From NCBI GenBank assembly GCA_002427015.1, contig DIPE01000084.1:479-7677 (forward strand): 7,199 nt of DNA, in the 5' to 3' direction. Positions 1 to 5,831 of the stretch are shown piece by piece (positions within the stretch are counted from its first letter, which is position 1; the number at the start of each line of letters is the position of its first letter). This DNA is from Firmicutes bacterium UBA5496 (GTDB lineage Bacteria; Bacillota; Proteinivoracia; UBA4975). The position numbers were made by a program, and so were the translations under genes. The notes below the pieces were generated by a model. The model did not search any database. It was not told the origin of the DNA and saw only the letters and a list, made by a program, of their open reading frames with translations.

Positions 1-445
1 AGATGACAATGTCGGCGAAATATTTGCCTAACCCTGAGCCCTCAATCCGCAATTTCTGCTCTTCTATCAGATAGGAGTTAGAGATCAATCCCAGCTTGAC
101 GGTCTTGCTCAGGCTTGCTAGCAATTCTTCTGCTCCCGGAAAAACAAAATGGCTCTTGAGGAAGCAGGCCAAATAGGTTTCAAGGTATTTCGAATGCCAG
201 GGCAGGCCGAAATCCTTGATGGTATTGGCCAGACGATAATAGTGTATTTCCAGGGGGTTGATTTCACCCTGTTCCCAAAGGGAATGAAAAGCCATAATAT
301 GTGCCACTGCCTTGTTCACAAATTCCTGGCAATCCACTGCAAGAGGCAGGGACTCAGCCAGTGTGGACAGGGCCAGGGTATCGGCCTGGACGTAATCTAC
401 CAGGGTGTTATCATAATCGAAAAAGACCGCCCTGATGCCGTGCAT
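1..445 (-). CDS. HAD-superfamily hydrolase, C-terminus cut by the window edge
   Basis: Translating the minus strand from the ATG at 445 gives 148 uninterrupted codons that leave the window at base 1. HAD motif I is clear at residues 8-15 (FFDYDNTL), with the nucleophile Asp10 and acid/base Asp12. A mostly helical stretch at about 20-100 fits a C1-type cap. Motif II is seen as GLISNS with Ser122. Motifs III and IV lie outside the window. The family mostly hydrolyses phosphate monoesters in the cytoplasm; the substrate cannot be told from this part. The start is supported by an AAGGGGG ribosome binding site (complement of 453-459) 7 bases upstream. It is divergent from the mtnA operon, so a role in the same pathway is possible but unproven. 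No link to the MtnX phosphatase can be shown. Confidence 0.88.
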   Translation of the reverse strand, partial: MHGIRAVFFDYDNTLVDYVQADTLALSTLAESLPLAVDCQEFVNKAVAHIMAFHSLWEQGEINPLEIHYYRLANTIKDFGLPWHSKYLETYLACFLKSHFVFPGAEELLASLSKTVKLGLISNSYLIEEQKLRIEGSGLGKYFADIVI

Positions 446-452
446 AGAAGAG

Positions 453-467
453 CCCCCTTAATGGGGG
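453..467 (-). promoter_or_regulatory. Small hairpin covering the HAD gene ribosome binding site
   Basis: On the minus-strand transcript, five Cs (complement of 463-467) face five Gs (complement of 453-457) across a five-base loop. The G arm is the core of the AAGGGGG Shine-Dalgarno site of the HAD gene, so the hairpin could mask ribosome access. The complementarity is seen directly; a regulatory effect is inference and the stem is short. Confidence 0.35.
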
Positions 468-509
468 ACTAAAAGGAACCTCCCCCTCTGGCTCAATAGT
501 TCTTCTCTT

Positions 510-538
510 TTGTGCCAATCTCCTGCTTGGGATATAAT
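510..538 (+). promoter_or_regulatory. Sigma-A type promoter of the mtnA operon
   Basis: A perfect -10 box TATAAT lies at 533-538, with a weak -35 box TTGTGC (3 of 6 consensus positions) at 510-515 and a 17-base spacer. Transcription would start near 545, giving a leader of only about 28 bases before the TTG start at 573. That leaves no room for an S-box (SAM) riboswitch, which controls many Firmicute methionine and MTA salvage genes. Confidence 0.65.
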
Positions 539-558
539 AGATATGTACAGTGGGAAAT

Positions 559-565
559 GGGAGGT
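559..565 (+). promoter_or_regulatory. Ribosome binding site that fixes the TTG start of mtnA
   Basis: GGGAGGT ends 7 bases before the TTG at 573. The open frame extends in phase to 510, but no ribosome binding site precedes that point and it would include the promoter, so the downstream TTG is chosen. Confidence 0.75.
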
Positions 566-572
566 AATACAA

Positions 573-1610
573 TTGAAATACGAGACACTGTCCTTTGCTT
601 CGGGAGTATTGCGCTTGCTGGACCAGCGCCTGCTTCCTAATGAAGTTAAGTATTTTGAGGCCAAGAATTACAAGGATGTAGAATCAGCTATTGCAGATAT
701 GGTGGTGCGGGGGGCGCCGGCGATTGGGGCGGTGGCGGCTTTTGGGGTTTATCTTGCCGCATTGGAGTTTGAGAACTTGCCCCGGGAAGAATTTCTGGCC
801 AAGCTCAGGGAAGCCTGCCGAGTGCTGGAGGCCACAAGGCCTACTGCTGTCAATCTGTCCTGGGCAATCAGGCGCATGGAGAAATTGGTTGAGGGCATGA
901 AACAAGAGCCGGTAAGCGCCATTGTGGATGCTTTGCTGGCTGAGGCCGAGAAAATCGCCAAGGAAGATGTAGAGACCAACAAGGCAATTTCCCGCCATGG
1001 CAACGAAGTTGTGTCGCCGGGATCCACCATTCTCACCCATTGCAATACTGGCGCTTTGGCCACAGTGGGCTGGGGGACCGCTCTAGGCGTCATCCGCGAG
1101 GCTCATAATGCCGGCAAGGATATTAAGGTTTACGTGGATGAGACCAGGCCCAGGCTGCAGGGGGGTAACCTTACCGCCTTTGAGCTGGTGCAGGCGGGTA
1201 TTCCTGCCACCCTGATTGCCGACAGTGTTGCCGCCACCCTCATTCGAGATGATAAGATTGACCTGATTTTGGTGGGGGCAGACCGCATTGCCGCCAACGG
1301 CGATACCGCCAACAAGATTGGAACCTTTATGCTCTCTGAGCTGGCCGGACGTTTTGGGGTCCCCTTCTACGTAGTGGCGCCGCTCTCCTCCATTGACTTG
1401 TCTATTCCCGACGGCAGTTTCATCAAGATTGAGGAACGTCCTGCCGAGGAAGTGACTCATATCCGAGGGGTGCGGATTGCGCCTGAGGGAATTAATGTCT
1501 ATAATCCCGCCTTTGATGTGACGCCCCATGGCAATATCAACGGGATTATTACCGAGCGGGGCATTATCAGGCCTCATTACGCAAAAAATATCGGCGAATT
1601 GCTGGAGTAA
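573..1610 (+). CDS. mtnA: S-methyl-5-thioribose-1-phosphate isomerase (MtnA)
   Basis: The 345-residue product matches the usual MtnA length of about 350. The enzyme converts the aldose 5-methylthioribose-1-phosphate to the ketose 5-methylthioribulose-1-phosphate in the cytoplasm; family members also act on 5-deoxyribose-1-phosphate. Visible family motifs are RGAPAIG (residues 47-53), THCNTGALAT with the catalytic Cys157, DETRPRLQG (189-197), and VGADRIAANGD with the catalytic Asp237. These correspond to Cys160 and Asp240 as recalled for the Bacillus enzyme. The eIF2B-like C-terminal fold is complete. The start is TTG, supported by GGGAGGT 7 bases upstream and by the conserved N-terminus LSFASGVLRLLDQRLLP. 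It is the first gene of the four-gene operon, 41 bases before the aldolase gene. A DrdI-type isomerase for 5-deoxyribose-1-phosphate is the main alternative reading. Confidence 0.95.
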   Translation: MKYETLSFASGVLRLLDQRLLPNEVKYFEAKNYKDVESAIADMVVRGAPAIGAVAAFGVYLAALEFENLPREEFLAKLREACRVLEATRPTAVNLSWAIRRMEKLVEGMKQEPVSAIVDALLAEAEKIAKEDVETNKAISRHGNEVVSPGSTILTHCNTGALATVGWGTALGVIREAHNAGKDIKVYVDETRPRLQGGNLTAFELVQAGIPATLIADSVAATLIRDDKIDLILVGADRIAANGDTANKIGTFMLSELAGRFGVPFYVVAPLSSIDLSIPDGSFIKIEERPAEEVTHIRGVRIAPEGINVYNPAFDVTPHGNINGIITERGIIRPHYAKNIGELLE

Positions 1611-1651
1611 CACTCTGGCGTTATTGAGTGCAAACAGAAGGATGGTGGAAG

Positions 1652-2296
1652 ATGCAATTTAATTCTCAGCGCCAGCAGGTTGTCGAGGCCGGCCGCCAGA
1701 TGGCCAGGGCCGCCCTGGCCGTCGGCACCTGGGGCAATCTCAGCTGCAGACTGCCCAATAATCTCATGGCCATTACCCCTAGCGGCATAGATTATGAGGA
1801 ACTGCAGCCTCAGGACATTGTCATCATGGATTTGGCGGGCAACTGCATAGAGGGAAGGCGCAAACCTTCCACTGAACAACCTCTACACAGGGCGATTTAT
1901 GCCGCCCGGGAGGATATTAGCGCCATAGTACATACCCACAGCGTCTATGCTTCCGCCATGGCCGCAGCTCGCAAGCCCATCCCCGGCGCCATTGACGACC
2001 TGGTCCAGATTGTGGGGGGGGATGTGCGGGTGGCAAAATATGCCCTGCCCGGCAGTCCCGAGCTGGGCCGGTATGCCCTGGAGGCTCTGGCCGACCGCAA
2101 TGGAGTGCTTTTGGCCAATCACGGGGCTTTGGGCGCGGCCGCCGACTTGAAGCAGGCCTTGATTATCTGTCAAATTATCGAGAAGAGCGCACAGATTATT
2201 ATTGCTGCTCAGGTAGTGGGGGGGGCAGTGCCATTGCTCCAGGAGGACATTGAATGTATGCGCAATTTCTTTTTACATAAGTATGGCCAGCGCTAG
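1652..2296 (+). CDS. Class II (FucA-type) sugar-phosphate aldolase, probably acting on 5-methylthioribulose- or 5-deoxyribulose-1-phosphate
   Basis: The 214-residue, single-domain, zinc-dependent aldolase aligns by eye along its length with E. coli L-fuculose-1-phosphate aldolase. Phosphate-binding motifs GTWGNLS (25-31) and TPSG (42-45) are present. So are the catalytic Glu75 in KPSTE, zinc ligands His94 and His96 in VHTHS, and His157 in ANHG. The family splits ketose-1-phosphates to DHAP plus an aldehyde. Directly after mtnA, the likely substrate is the MtnA product, giving DHAP with methylthioacetaldehyde or acetaldehyde (DHAP shunt). MtnB dehydratase belongs to the same superfamily and is the main alternative, but the GTWGN motif looks aldolase-like. 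The ATG at 1652 is chosen because AGAAGGA (1636-1642) precedes it by 9 bases; an in-phase GTG at 1628 has no such site. Two G8 runs lie inside the gene. Confidence 0.85.
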   Translation: MQFNSQRQQVVEAGRQMARAALAVGTWGNLSCRLPNNLMAITPSGIDYEELQPQDIVIMDLAGNCIEGRRKPSTEQPLHRAIYAAREDISAIVHTHSVYASAMAAARKPIPGAIDDLVQIVGGDVRVAKYALPGSPELGRYALEALADRNGVLLANHGALGAAADLKQALIICQIIEKSAQIIIAAQVVGGAVPLLQEDIECMRNFFLHKYGQR

Positions 2297-2302
2297 GGAG
2301 GA
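2295..2302 (+). promoter_or_regulatory. Strong ribosome binding site of the deaminase gene
   Basis: AGGGAGGA overlaps the TAG stop of the aldolase gene and ends 7 bases before the ATG at 2310. This fixes the start and suggests coupled translation of the two genes. Confidence 0.75.
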
Positions 2303-2309
2303 ATAGTGT

Positions 2310-3572
2310 ATGGAATCTATTTTATTAAAAGGCCCCTGGGTGGCAGGGGCTGGGATTGCAGATGTGGGGGTCCGGGATGGGAAAATCGTCCTGGTGGGAA
2401 CCGCGGTTGCTGAAGACTGCTATGACCGGGTCATCCCGGCGGCGGATTGCGCCCTTATCCCCGGCCTGGTCAACTGCCACGGCCATGCAGCTATGACCCT
2501 GTTTCGGGGAATTGCCGATGATTTGCCCCTGATGCCATGGTTGGAAGAGAGAATCTGGCCTCTTGAGGCAAGACTCACCGCCGATTGCGTCTACTGGGGC
2601 AGCATGCTGGCCATAGCCGAGATGATTCGGGGGGGCACAACCACCTTCACCGATATGTACTTCTTTGAGGAGCAAACTGCCCGGGCTGCAGCGGAAACGG
2701 GAATCCGAGCCGTTCTCTCTCGGGGATTAGCTGCCGGCCCCAATTTTTCCAAGGCCCTGGCTGAGAGCCGGCAGCTGGCAGAGGATTGGCATGGAGCTGC
2801 CGGCGGACGCATAACAATTCAACTTGGGCCCCATGCTCTGTACACTTGTCCTCCGGCCACGCTGGCGCCTGTGCTGGACCTGGCGGCAGAGCTGGGGCTC
2901 GCCTTGCAGATACACCTGGCAGAGACAAGGGGAGAGGTAGAGGAATCCTTGACCCGCTATGGCAAGAGCCCGGTGGCGGTCCTGGAGGAGGCGGGCTTTT
3001 TCCAGCTTCCCGTGTTGGCTGCTCACGGTGTGCATATCAGCCAGGAGGATATTGGCATCTTGGCCCGCCGAGATGTGAGGGTAAGCCATAATCCCGCCAG
3101 CAACTTAAAACTGGGAAGCGGCATCGCCCCTGTTCCCGACCTGCTCAGCCAAGGGGTTACTGTGGGCCTGGGCACTGATGGCGCCGCCAGCAACAATAAT
3201 CTGGACATGCTGCTGGAATTGCGCCTGGCCGCTCTCATTCACAAGGGCATACATAATGATCCTACCCTGGTGCCGGCCGCAGCTGCCCTGGAGATGGCGA
3301 CATCCATGGGGGCAAGGGCCTTGTTCCTGGAGGATGTTGGTTCAATCCGGGAAGGGATGAAGGCCGACCTCATCCTCGTTGATCTCAATAAAGCTCATTT
3401 TTCCCCGCGCCATAATCCAGAGGCGGCAATTGCCTATGCCGCCCATGCCAGTGATGTTGCTCTGGTGATGGCAGACGGACAGATTCTGCTGGAAGGCGGC
3501 AGACTGACGACCATCGACGAAGAGCGCGTCATATTTGAGGCCCAGCGCTGCATCCGGGCCATTAAGGGGTAA
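2310..3572 (+). CDS. mtaD: 5-methylthioadenosine/S-adenosylhomocysteine deaminase family amidohydrolase (MtaD/DadD type)
   Basis: This 420-residue metal-dependent deaminase of the amidohydrolase superfamily converts the adenine of MTA, SAH or 5'-deoxyadenosine to hypoxanthine, releasing ammonia in the cytoplasm. A small beta domain is formed by both ends around a TIM barrel. Metal ligands and active-site residues are visible: His57 and His59 in NCHGHA, His202 and Glu205 in IHLAE, His239 in AAHGVH, and Asp290 in GTDGAAS. The family signatures PWLEERIWPLE (76-86) and HNPASNLKLGSG (260-271) are also present. Length is normal. In the operon it would create an inosine-type nucleoside, implying that a methylthioinosine or purine nucleoside phosphorylase elsewhere supplies the MtnA substrate. 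The physiological substrate (MTA, SAH or 5'-deoxyadenosine) cannot be told from sequence. A guanine or chlorohydrolase activity is a less likely alternative. Confidence 0.92.
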   Translation: MESILLKGPWVAGAGIADVGVRDGKIVLVGTAVAEDCYDRVIPAADCALIPGLVNCHGHAAMTLFRGIADDLPLMPWLEERIWPLEARLTADCVYWGSMLAIAEMIRGGTTTFTDMYFFEEQTARAAAETGIRAVLSRGLAAGPNFSKALAESRQLAEDWHGAAGGRITIQLGPHALYTCPPATLAPVLDLAAELGLALQIHLAETRGEVEESLTRYGKSPVAVLEEAGFFQLPVLAAHGVHISQEDIGILARRDVRVSHNPASNLKLGSGIAPVPDLLSQGVTVGLGTDGAASNNNLDMLLELRLAALIHKGIHNDPTLVPAAAALEMATSMGARALFLEDVGSIREGMKADLILVDLNKAHFSPRHNPEAAIAYAAHASDVALVMADGQILLEGGRLTTIDEERVIFEAQRCIRAIKG

Positions 3573-3576
3573 AACT

Positions 3577-4761
3577 ATGAAAGACAAGCATTTTGAGACT
3601 ATGGCCATCCATGCCGGGGGAGAAGAAAAGAAGCCAGACAATGCTCTCAATGATCCCATCTTCATGACTTCCGCCTTTACCTTTGACAGCCTGGAAAAAG
3701 CCGATGCTGCCTTCGCCTTTGAGACCAGGGACTATGTCTACACCAGGGGCAACAACCCCACCCTTCGGGTGCTGGAAGAGCGCATGGCAGCCCTGGAGGG
3801 AGGCCAGGGGGCGGTGGCCTTTGCCTCGGGTATGGCCGCAATCAGCTCTGTCCTCCTTTCACTGCTAAAGCCAGGGGATGAGATTGTCGCTCATCCCATG
3901 CTCTACGGTTCCACTCAGAACTTTGTCAAAAACATATTGCCCCGGTACGGCATCAGCTCCCGGCTGCTGAATCTTGCTGATGTCTCTGCCCTGGCCAGTG
4001 CGCTCAGCGACCGGACTAAGGTCATCTATTTTGAAACTCCCGTCAATCCCAGTCTAGAGATTATCGACATTCGGGCTATTTGCCAAATCGCCGGGACCAG
4101 GGGGATTAAGGTAGTGGTGGACAATACCTTCGCCACCCCCTACTTCCAGCGTCCCCTGAGCTTGGGGGCCGATGTAGTGGTCCACAGCGCCACCAAGTAT
4201 ATCAGCGGCCACGGGGATGTCATCGCCGGCATTGCTGTGGCCAGGGACGGGGACTATGCTCAGGAACTGAAATTCGGGTACATGTGTGAGTTCGGCGGCG
4301 TCATGAGTCCTTTTACCGCCTGGCTGCTGCTGCGGGGGCTAAAGACCCTGGCTTTGCGCATGCGAGAGCATGAACAGAATGCCTTGGCTGTAGCCCGTTA
4401 TCTTAATGACCATCCCAGGGTAAAGAAGGTCTATTACCCTGGCTTGCCGGAGTTCCCCGGACATGGATTAGCTGCGGCCCAAATGCGCGGATTTGGGGCC
4501 ATGGTCAGTTTTGAAGTGGATGGCAGTCTTGCCCAATCCAAACAGCTGGTAAACAGCCTCAAGCTGTTTAAACTGGCGGTCAGTCTGGGAGATTGCGAAA
4601 GCTTGGTCCAGCATCCCTTTGCCATGACCCACAGGGACTATACCCCGGCAGAGGTCCAGGAGGCTGGCCTTAGTCCCGGCTTAGTCCGCCTGTCCATCGG
4701 ATTGGAGCATAAAGAGGACCTGGTTGCCGACCTGGAGCTGGCACTGGCTGAATTAAACTGA
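3577..4761 (+). CDS. PLP-dependent Cys/Met metabolism enzyme, methionine gamma-lyase-like
   Basis: The 394-residue product is a fold-type I PLP enzyme of the Cys/Met metabolism family. The Schiff-base Lys207 sits in SATKYISGHGD. Phosphate contacts Tyr55 and Arg57 (YTRGNNPT), Tyr110 (LYGST), Asp182 (VVDNTFATPYF) and carboxylate-binding Arg371 are all visible. The C-terminal half (SLGDCESLVQHP, MTHRDYTPAE, GLVRLSIGLE) closely resembles methionine gamma-lyase, which cuts methionine to methanethiol, 2-oxobutyrate and ammonia. However, the Cys typical of that enzyme (Cys116 in Pseudomonas) is Ser112 here, and the Lys-Asp pair (240-241) is Met236-Cys237. Cystathionine gamma-lyase, gamma-synthase or an acylhomoserine sulfhydrylase capturing methanethiol therefore remain possible. 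The ATG at 3577 follows AAGGGG (3563-3568), which lies inside the end of the deaminase gene; the gap is 4 bases. Confidence 0.85.
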   Translation: MKDKHFETMAIHAGGEEKKPDNALNDPIFMTSAFTFDSLEKADAAFAFETRDYVYTRGNNPTLRVLEERMAALEGGQGAVAFASGMAAISSVLLSLLKPGDEIVAHPMLYGSTQNFVKNILPRYGISSRLLNLADVSALASALSDRTKVIYFETPVNPSLEIIDIRAICQIAGTRGIKVVVDNTFATPYFQRPLSLGADVVVHSATKYISGHGDVIAGIAVARDGDYAQELKFGYMCEFGGVMSPFTAWLLLRGLKTLALRMREHEQNALAVARYLNDHPRVKKVYYPGLPEFPGHGLAAAQMRGFGAMVSFEVDGSLAQSKQLVNSLKLFKLAVSLGDCESLVQHPFAMTHRDYTPAEVQEAGLSPGLVRLSIGLEHKEDLVADLELALAELN

Positions 4762-4767
4762 AGAGAC

Positions 4768-4798
4768 AACAAGGGTGTCTGTGAAAAGCGCCCTTGTT
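4768..4798 (+). terminator. Hairpin terminator of the salvage operon
   Basis: AACAAGGG (4768-4775) pairs perfectly with CCCTTGTT (4791-4798), and the stem can extend inward by G-C and G-U pairs to an 11-pair stem with a 9-base loop. It starts 6 bases after the PLP gene stop. The following tract is AT-rich (AATTTATAT) rather than a clean T run, so termination may be incomplete. Confidence 0.6.
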
Positions 4799-4871
4799 AA
4801 TTTATATAAGCTTTCGTGGCAAATAAAGCAAAATACAAATAAGAATAGAGCAATATCTGTAAAGCTATTAT

Positions 4872-4914
4872 CCCCCTTGAGGAATAGTATGAATATGAAA
4901 TTTATCTTAGGGGG
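4872..4914 (+). promoter_or_regulatory. Possible long-loop hairpin masking the lipoprotein ribosome binding site
   Basis: CCCCCT (4872-4877) is complementary to AGGGGG (4909-4914), the Shine-Dalgarno site used by the lipoprotein ATG at 4922. The loop is 31 bases and AT-rich. The pairing is visible; a control function is inference. The AT-rich stretch 4799-4871 shows no clear -35/-10 pair, although TATTAT at 4866-4871 could be a -10 box. Confidence 0.3.
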
Positions 4915-4921
4915 TAAACAC

Positions 4922-5725
4922 ATGAAACGTTGGCTTGCACTTTTGCTTGTTGTGCTAATGGTCTTTTCTCTGACTGCCTGCGGCGGCGGCAAAGACGATG
5001 ATACTAAAACTCCTAGCGGCAACACTGAGGACCCGGGCGGGACTGAGGACCCGGGCGGGACTGAGGACCCAGGGGGAACTGAGGATCCAGGGGATAATTC
5101 CCTGGAGGGCGAATTTTATGTTCTTGAGGACCAGATGGGCGTGTTCAACCTTTTTAAAGAGTTGAGCTTCTCTTACAAGGCATTAACTGAAGGCGAAGAA
5201 GAGGCCTTTACTTATTCTCACCAATACTTGGATTCAGAAGTAGTTGATTATGTTATGGAAGAAGAAAGCCACTCAGATAATGCCAAGCATTTCCAGATAA
5301 AAATTGCCGAAGACGGAGCTGAAAATGTTTTTGAAGCCTGGGTGAATGACGCAGGAGCGATTGTTAAAGCTGGGAATGAAGAGGGCTACGCCACTGGTGA
5401 TATGGCAGCCTTAACTGCTTTCGGTTTTGTTTTCCACCTGATTCCATTTTATGTATATAATGAAGTTTATACGGAAGTCTTTACCTCGGAGGGCGGTTTC
5501 GCCAAATCCGGCTGGGATGTAAAAGAACATTCCACAGGCAGCAAAGACTTTGGGTCAGGGAAAGTAAGTGTTGAGAAGTATAAATTCGCCTGGTCTTGGA
5601 CTAAGGATACTATCGACTGGGAAGTTGCTGAAATAAATGGCCGCTATATTTTCACTCAGTGGAAAATGATCGAAGAAGAAGGCGATACAATGGAATTGTT
5701 CGTCAACAAGATTATTCCCTTCTAA
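4922..5725 (+). CDS. Predicted lipoprotein of unknown function with TEDPGG-repeat spacer
   Basis: I do not recognise the main domain. The 267-residue product has a classic lipoprotein signal peptide: basic MKR, a hydrophobic core (residues 5-16), and lipobox LTAC with the modified Cys20. It should be lipid-anchored on the outer face of the membrane. Gly/Asp-rich residues follow, then four TEDPGG-type repeats (35-58) that look like a flexible acidic spacer. The rest (about 60-267) is acidic, rich in aromatic residues and probably beta-rich, with no cysteine and no visible catalytic motif. A small-ligand or surface-sensing role is only a guess. The ATG at 4922 is preferred because AGGGGGT (4909-4915) stands 6 bases upstream and it gives a normal signal peptide. 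An in-phase ATG at 4889 has a weaker GAGG site. The gene stands alone between two terminators. Confidence 0.85.
   Translation: MKRWLALLLVVLMVFSLTACGGGKDDDTKTPSGNTEDPGGTEDPGGTEDPGGTEDPGDNSLEGEFYVLEDQMGVFNLFKELSFSYKALTEGEEEAFTYSHQYLDSEVVDYVMEEESHSDNAKHFQIKIAEDGAENVFEAWVNDAGAIVKAGNEEGYATGDMAALTAFGFVFHLIPFYVYNEVYTEVFTSEGGFAKSGWDVKEHSTGSKDFGSGKVSVEKYKFAWSWTKDTIDWEVAEINGRYIFTQWKMIEEEGDTMELFVNKIIPF
5024..5095 (+). repeat. Four tandem 18-bp repeats encoding TEDPGG
   Basis: Units begin at 5024, 5042, 5060 and 5078. The first two are identical (ACTGAGGACCCGGGCGGG); the third and fourth differ by a few bases, and the last ends in GGGGAT. As 18 is a multiple of three, loss or gain of units would change the spacer length without breaking the frame. 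The near identity suggests recent duplication. Confidence 0.9.
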
Positions 5726-5731
5726 TTAAAT

Positions 5732-5755
5732 CCGGCCTGGGGGCCGGTTTTTTTT
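5732..5755 (+). terminator. Rho-independent terminator after the lipoprotein gene
   Basis: CCGGCC (5732-5737) and GGCCGG (5742-5747) form a perfect 6-pair GC stem around a TGGG loop, followed directly by eight Ts (5748-5755). It starts 6 bases after the stop codon. Confidence 0.92.
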
Positions 5756-5831
5756 GATTTTGCAGGAAAAAACGAGATGACAGTGGAAAAGATACATGTT
5801 AGGAAATACTGTTGACAGGAGAGGGTTGGAT

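Larger units (their letters stand above)
573..4798 (+). other. Predicted four-gene operon for SAM by-product salvage
   Basis: mtnA, class II aldolase, MTA/SAH-type deaminase and the PLP lyase run in one direction with gaps of 41, 13 and 4 bases. Each has its own ribosome binding site. A promoter lies just upstream and a hairpin terminator follows the last gene, with no convincing internal terminator. Shared transcription is inferred from spacing. The enzyme set matches the deaminase, isomerase and aldolase steps known from methanogen 5'-deoxyadenosine recycling and bacterial DHAP-shunt routes. A nucleoside phosphorylase is missing here and must lie elsewhere if the route runs. Confidence 0.75.

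Noticed and set aside
149..472. Plus-strand open frame opposite the HAD gene
   Set aside because: It has no ribosome binding site or recognisable motif, and the minus strand here encodes a clear HAD domain.
447..572. Minus-strand promoter for the HAD gene
   Set aside because: A TTGGCA-like -35 (complement of 513-518) is present, but no convincing -10 follows at the right distance, so no promoter is called.
1083..1613. Long minus-strand open frame across mtnA
   Set aside because: It lies fully opposite conserved mtnA coding sequence and its translation matches nothing; it is a shadow of the real gene. The other overlapping frames across the operon are rejected for the same reason.
1611..1630. 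CACTC/GAGTG inverted repeat between mtnA and the aldolase gene
   Set aside because: The stem is only five pairs with a ten-base loop and no T run, so it is unlikely to end transcription.
1628..1651. GTG at 1628 as the aldolase start
   Set aside because: No ribosome binding site precedes it, while the ATG at 1652 has AGAAGGA at good spacing.
4775..4921. Upstream extension of the lipoprotein reading frame, including ATG codons at 4889 and 4895
   Set aside because: The far upstream part overlaps the operon terminator. The 4889 start has only a GAGG site and would lengthen the signal peptide, so 4922 is preferred, though 4889 is not excluded.
5812..5817. Perfect TTGACA resembling a -35 box
   Set aside because: No -10 box follows at 16-18 bases (GCTAAG lies there) and it sits at or within the start of mgsA.
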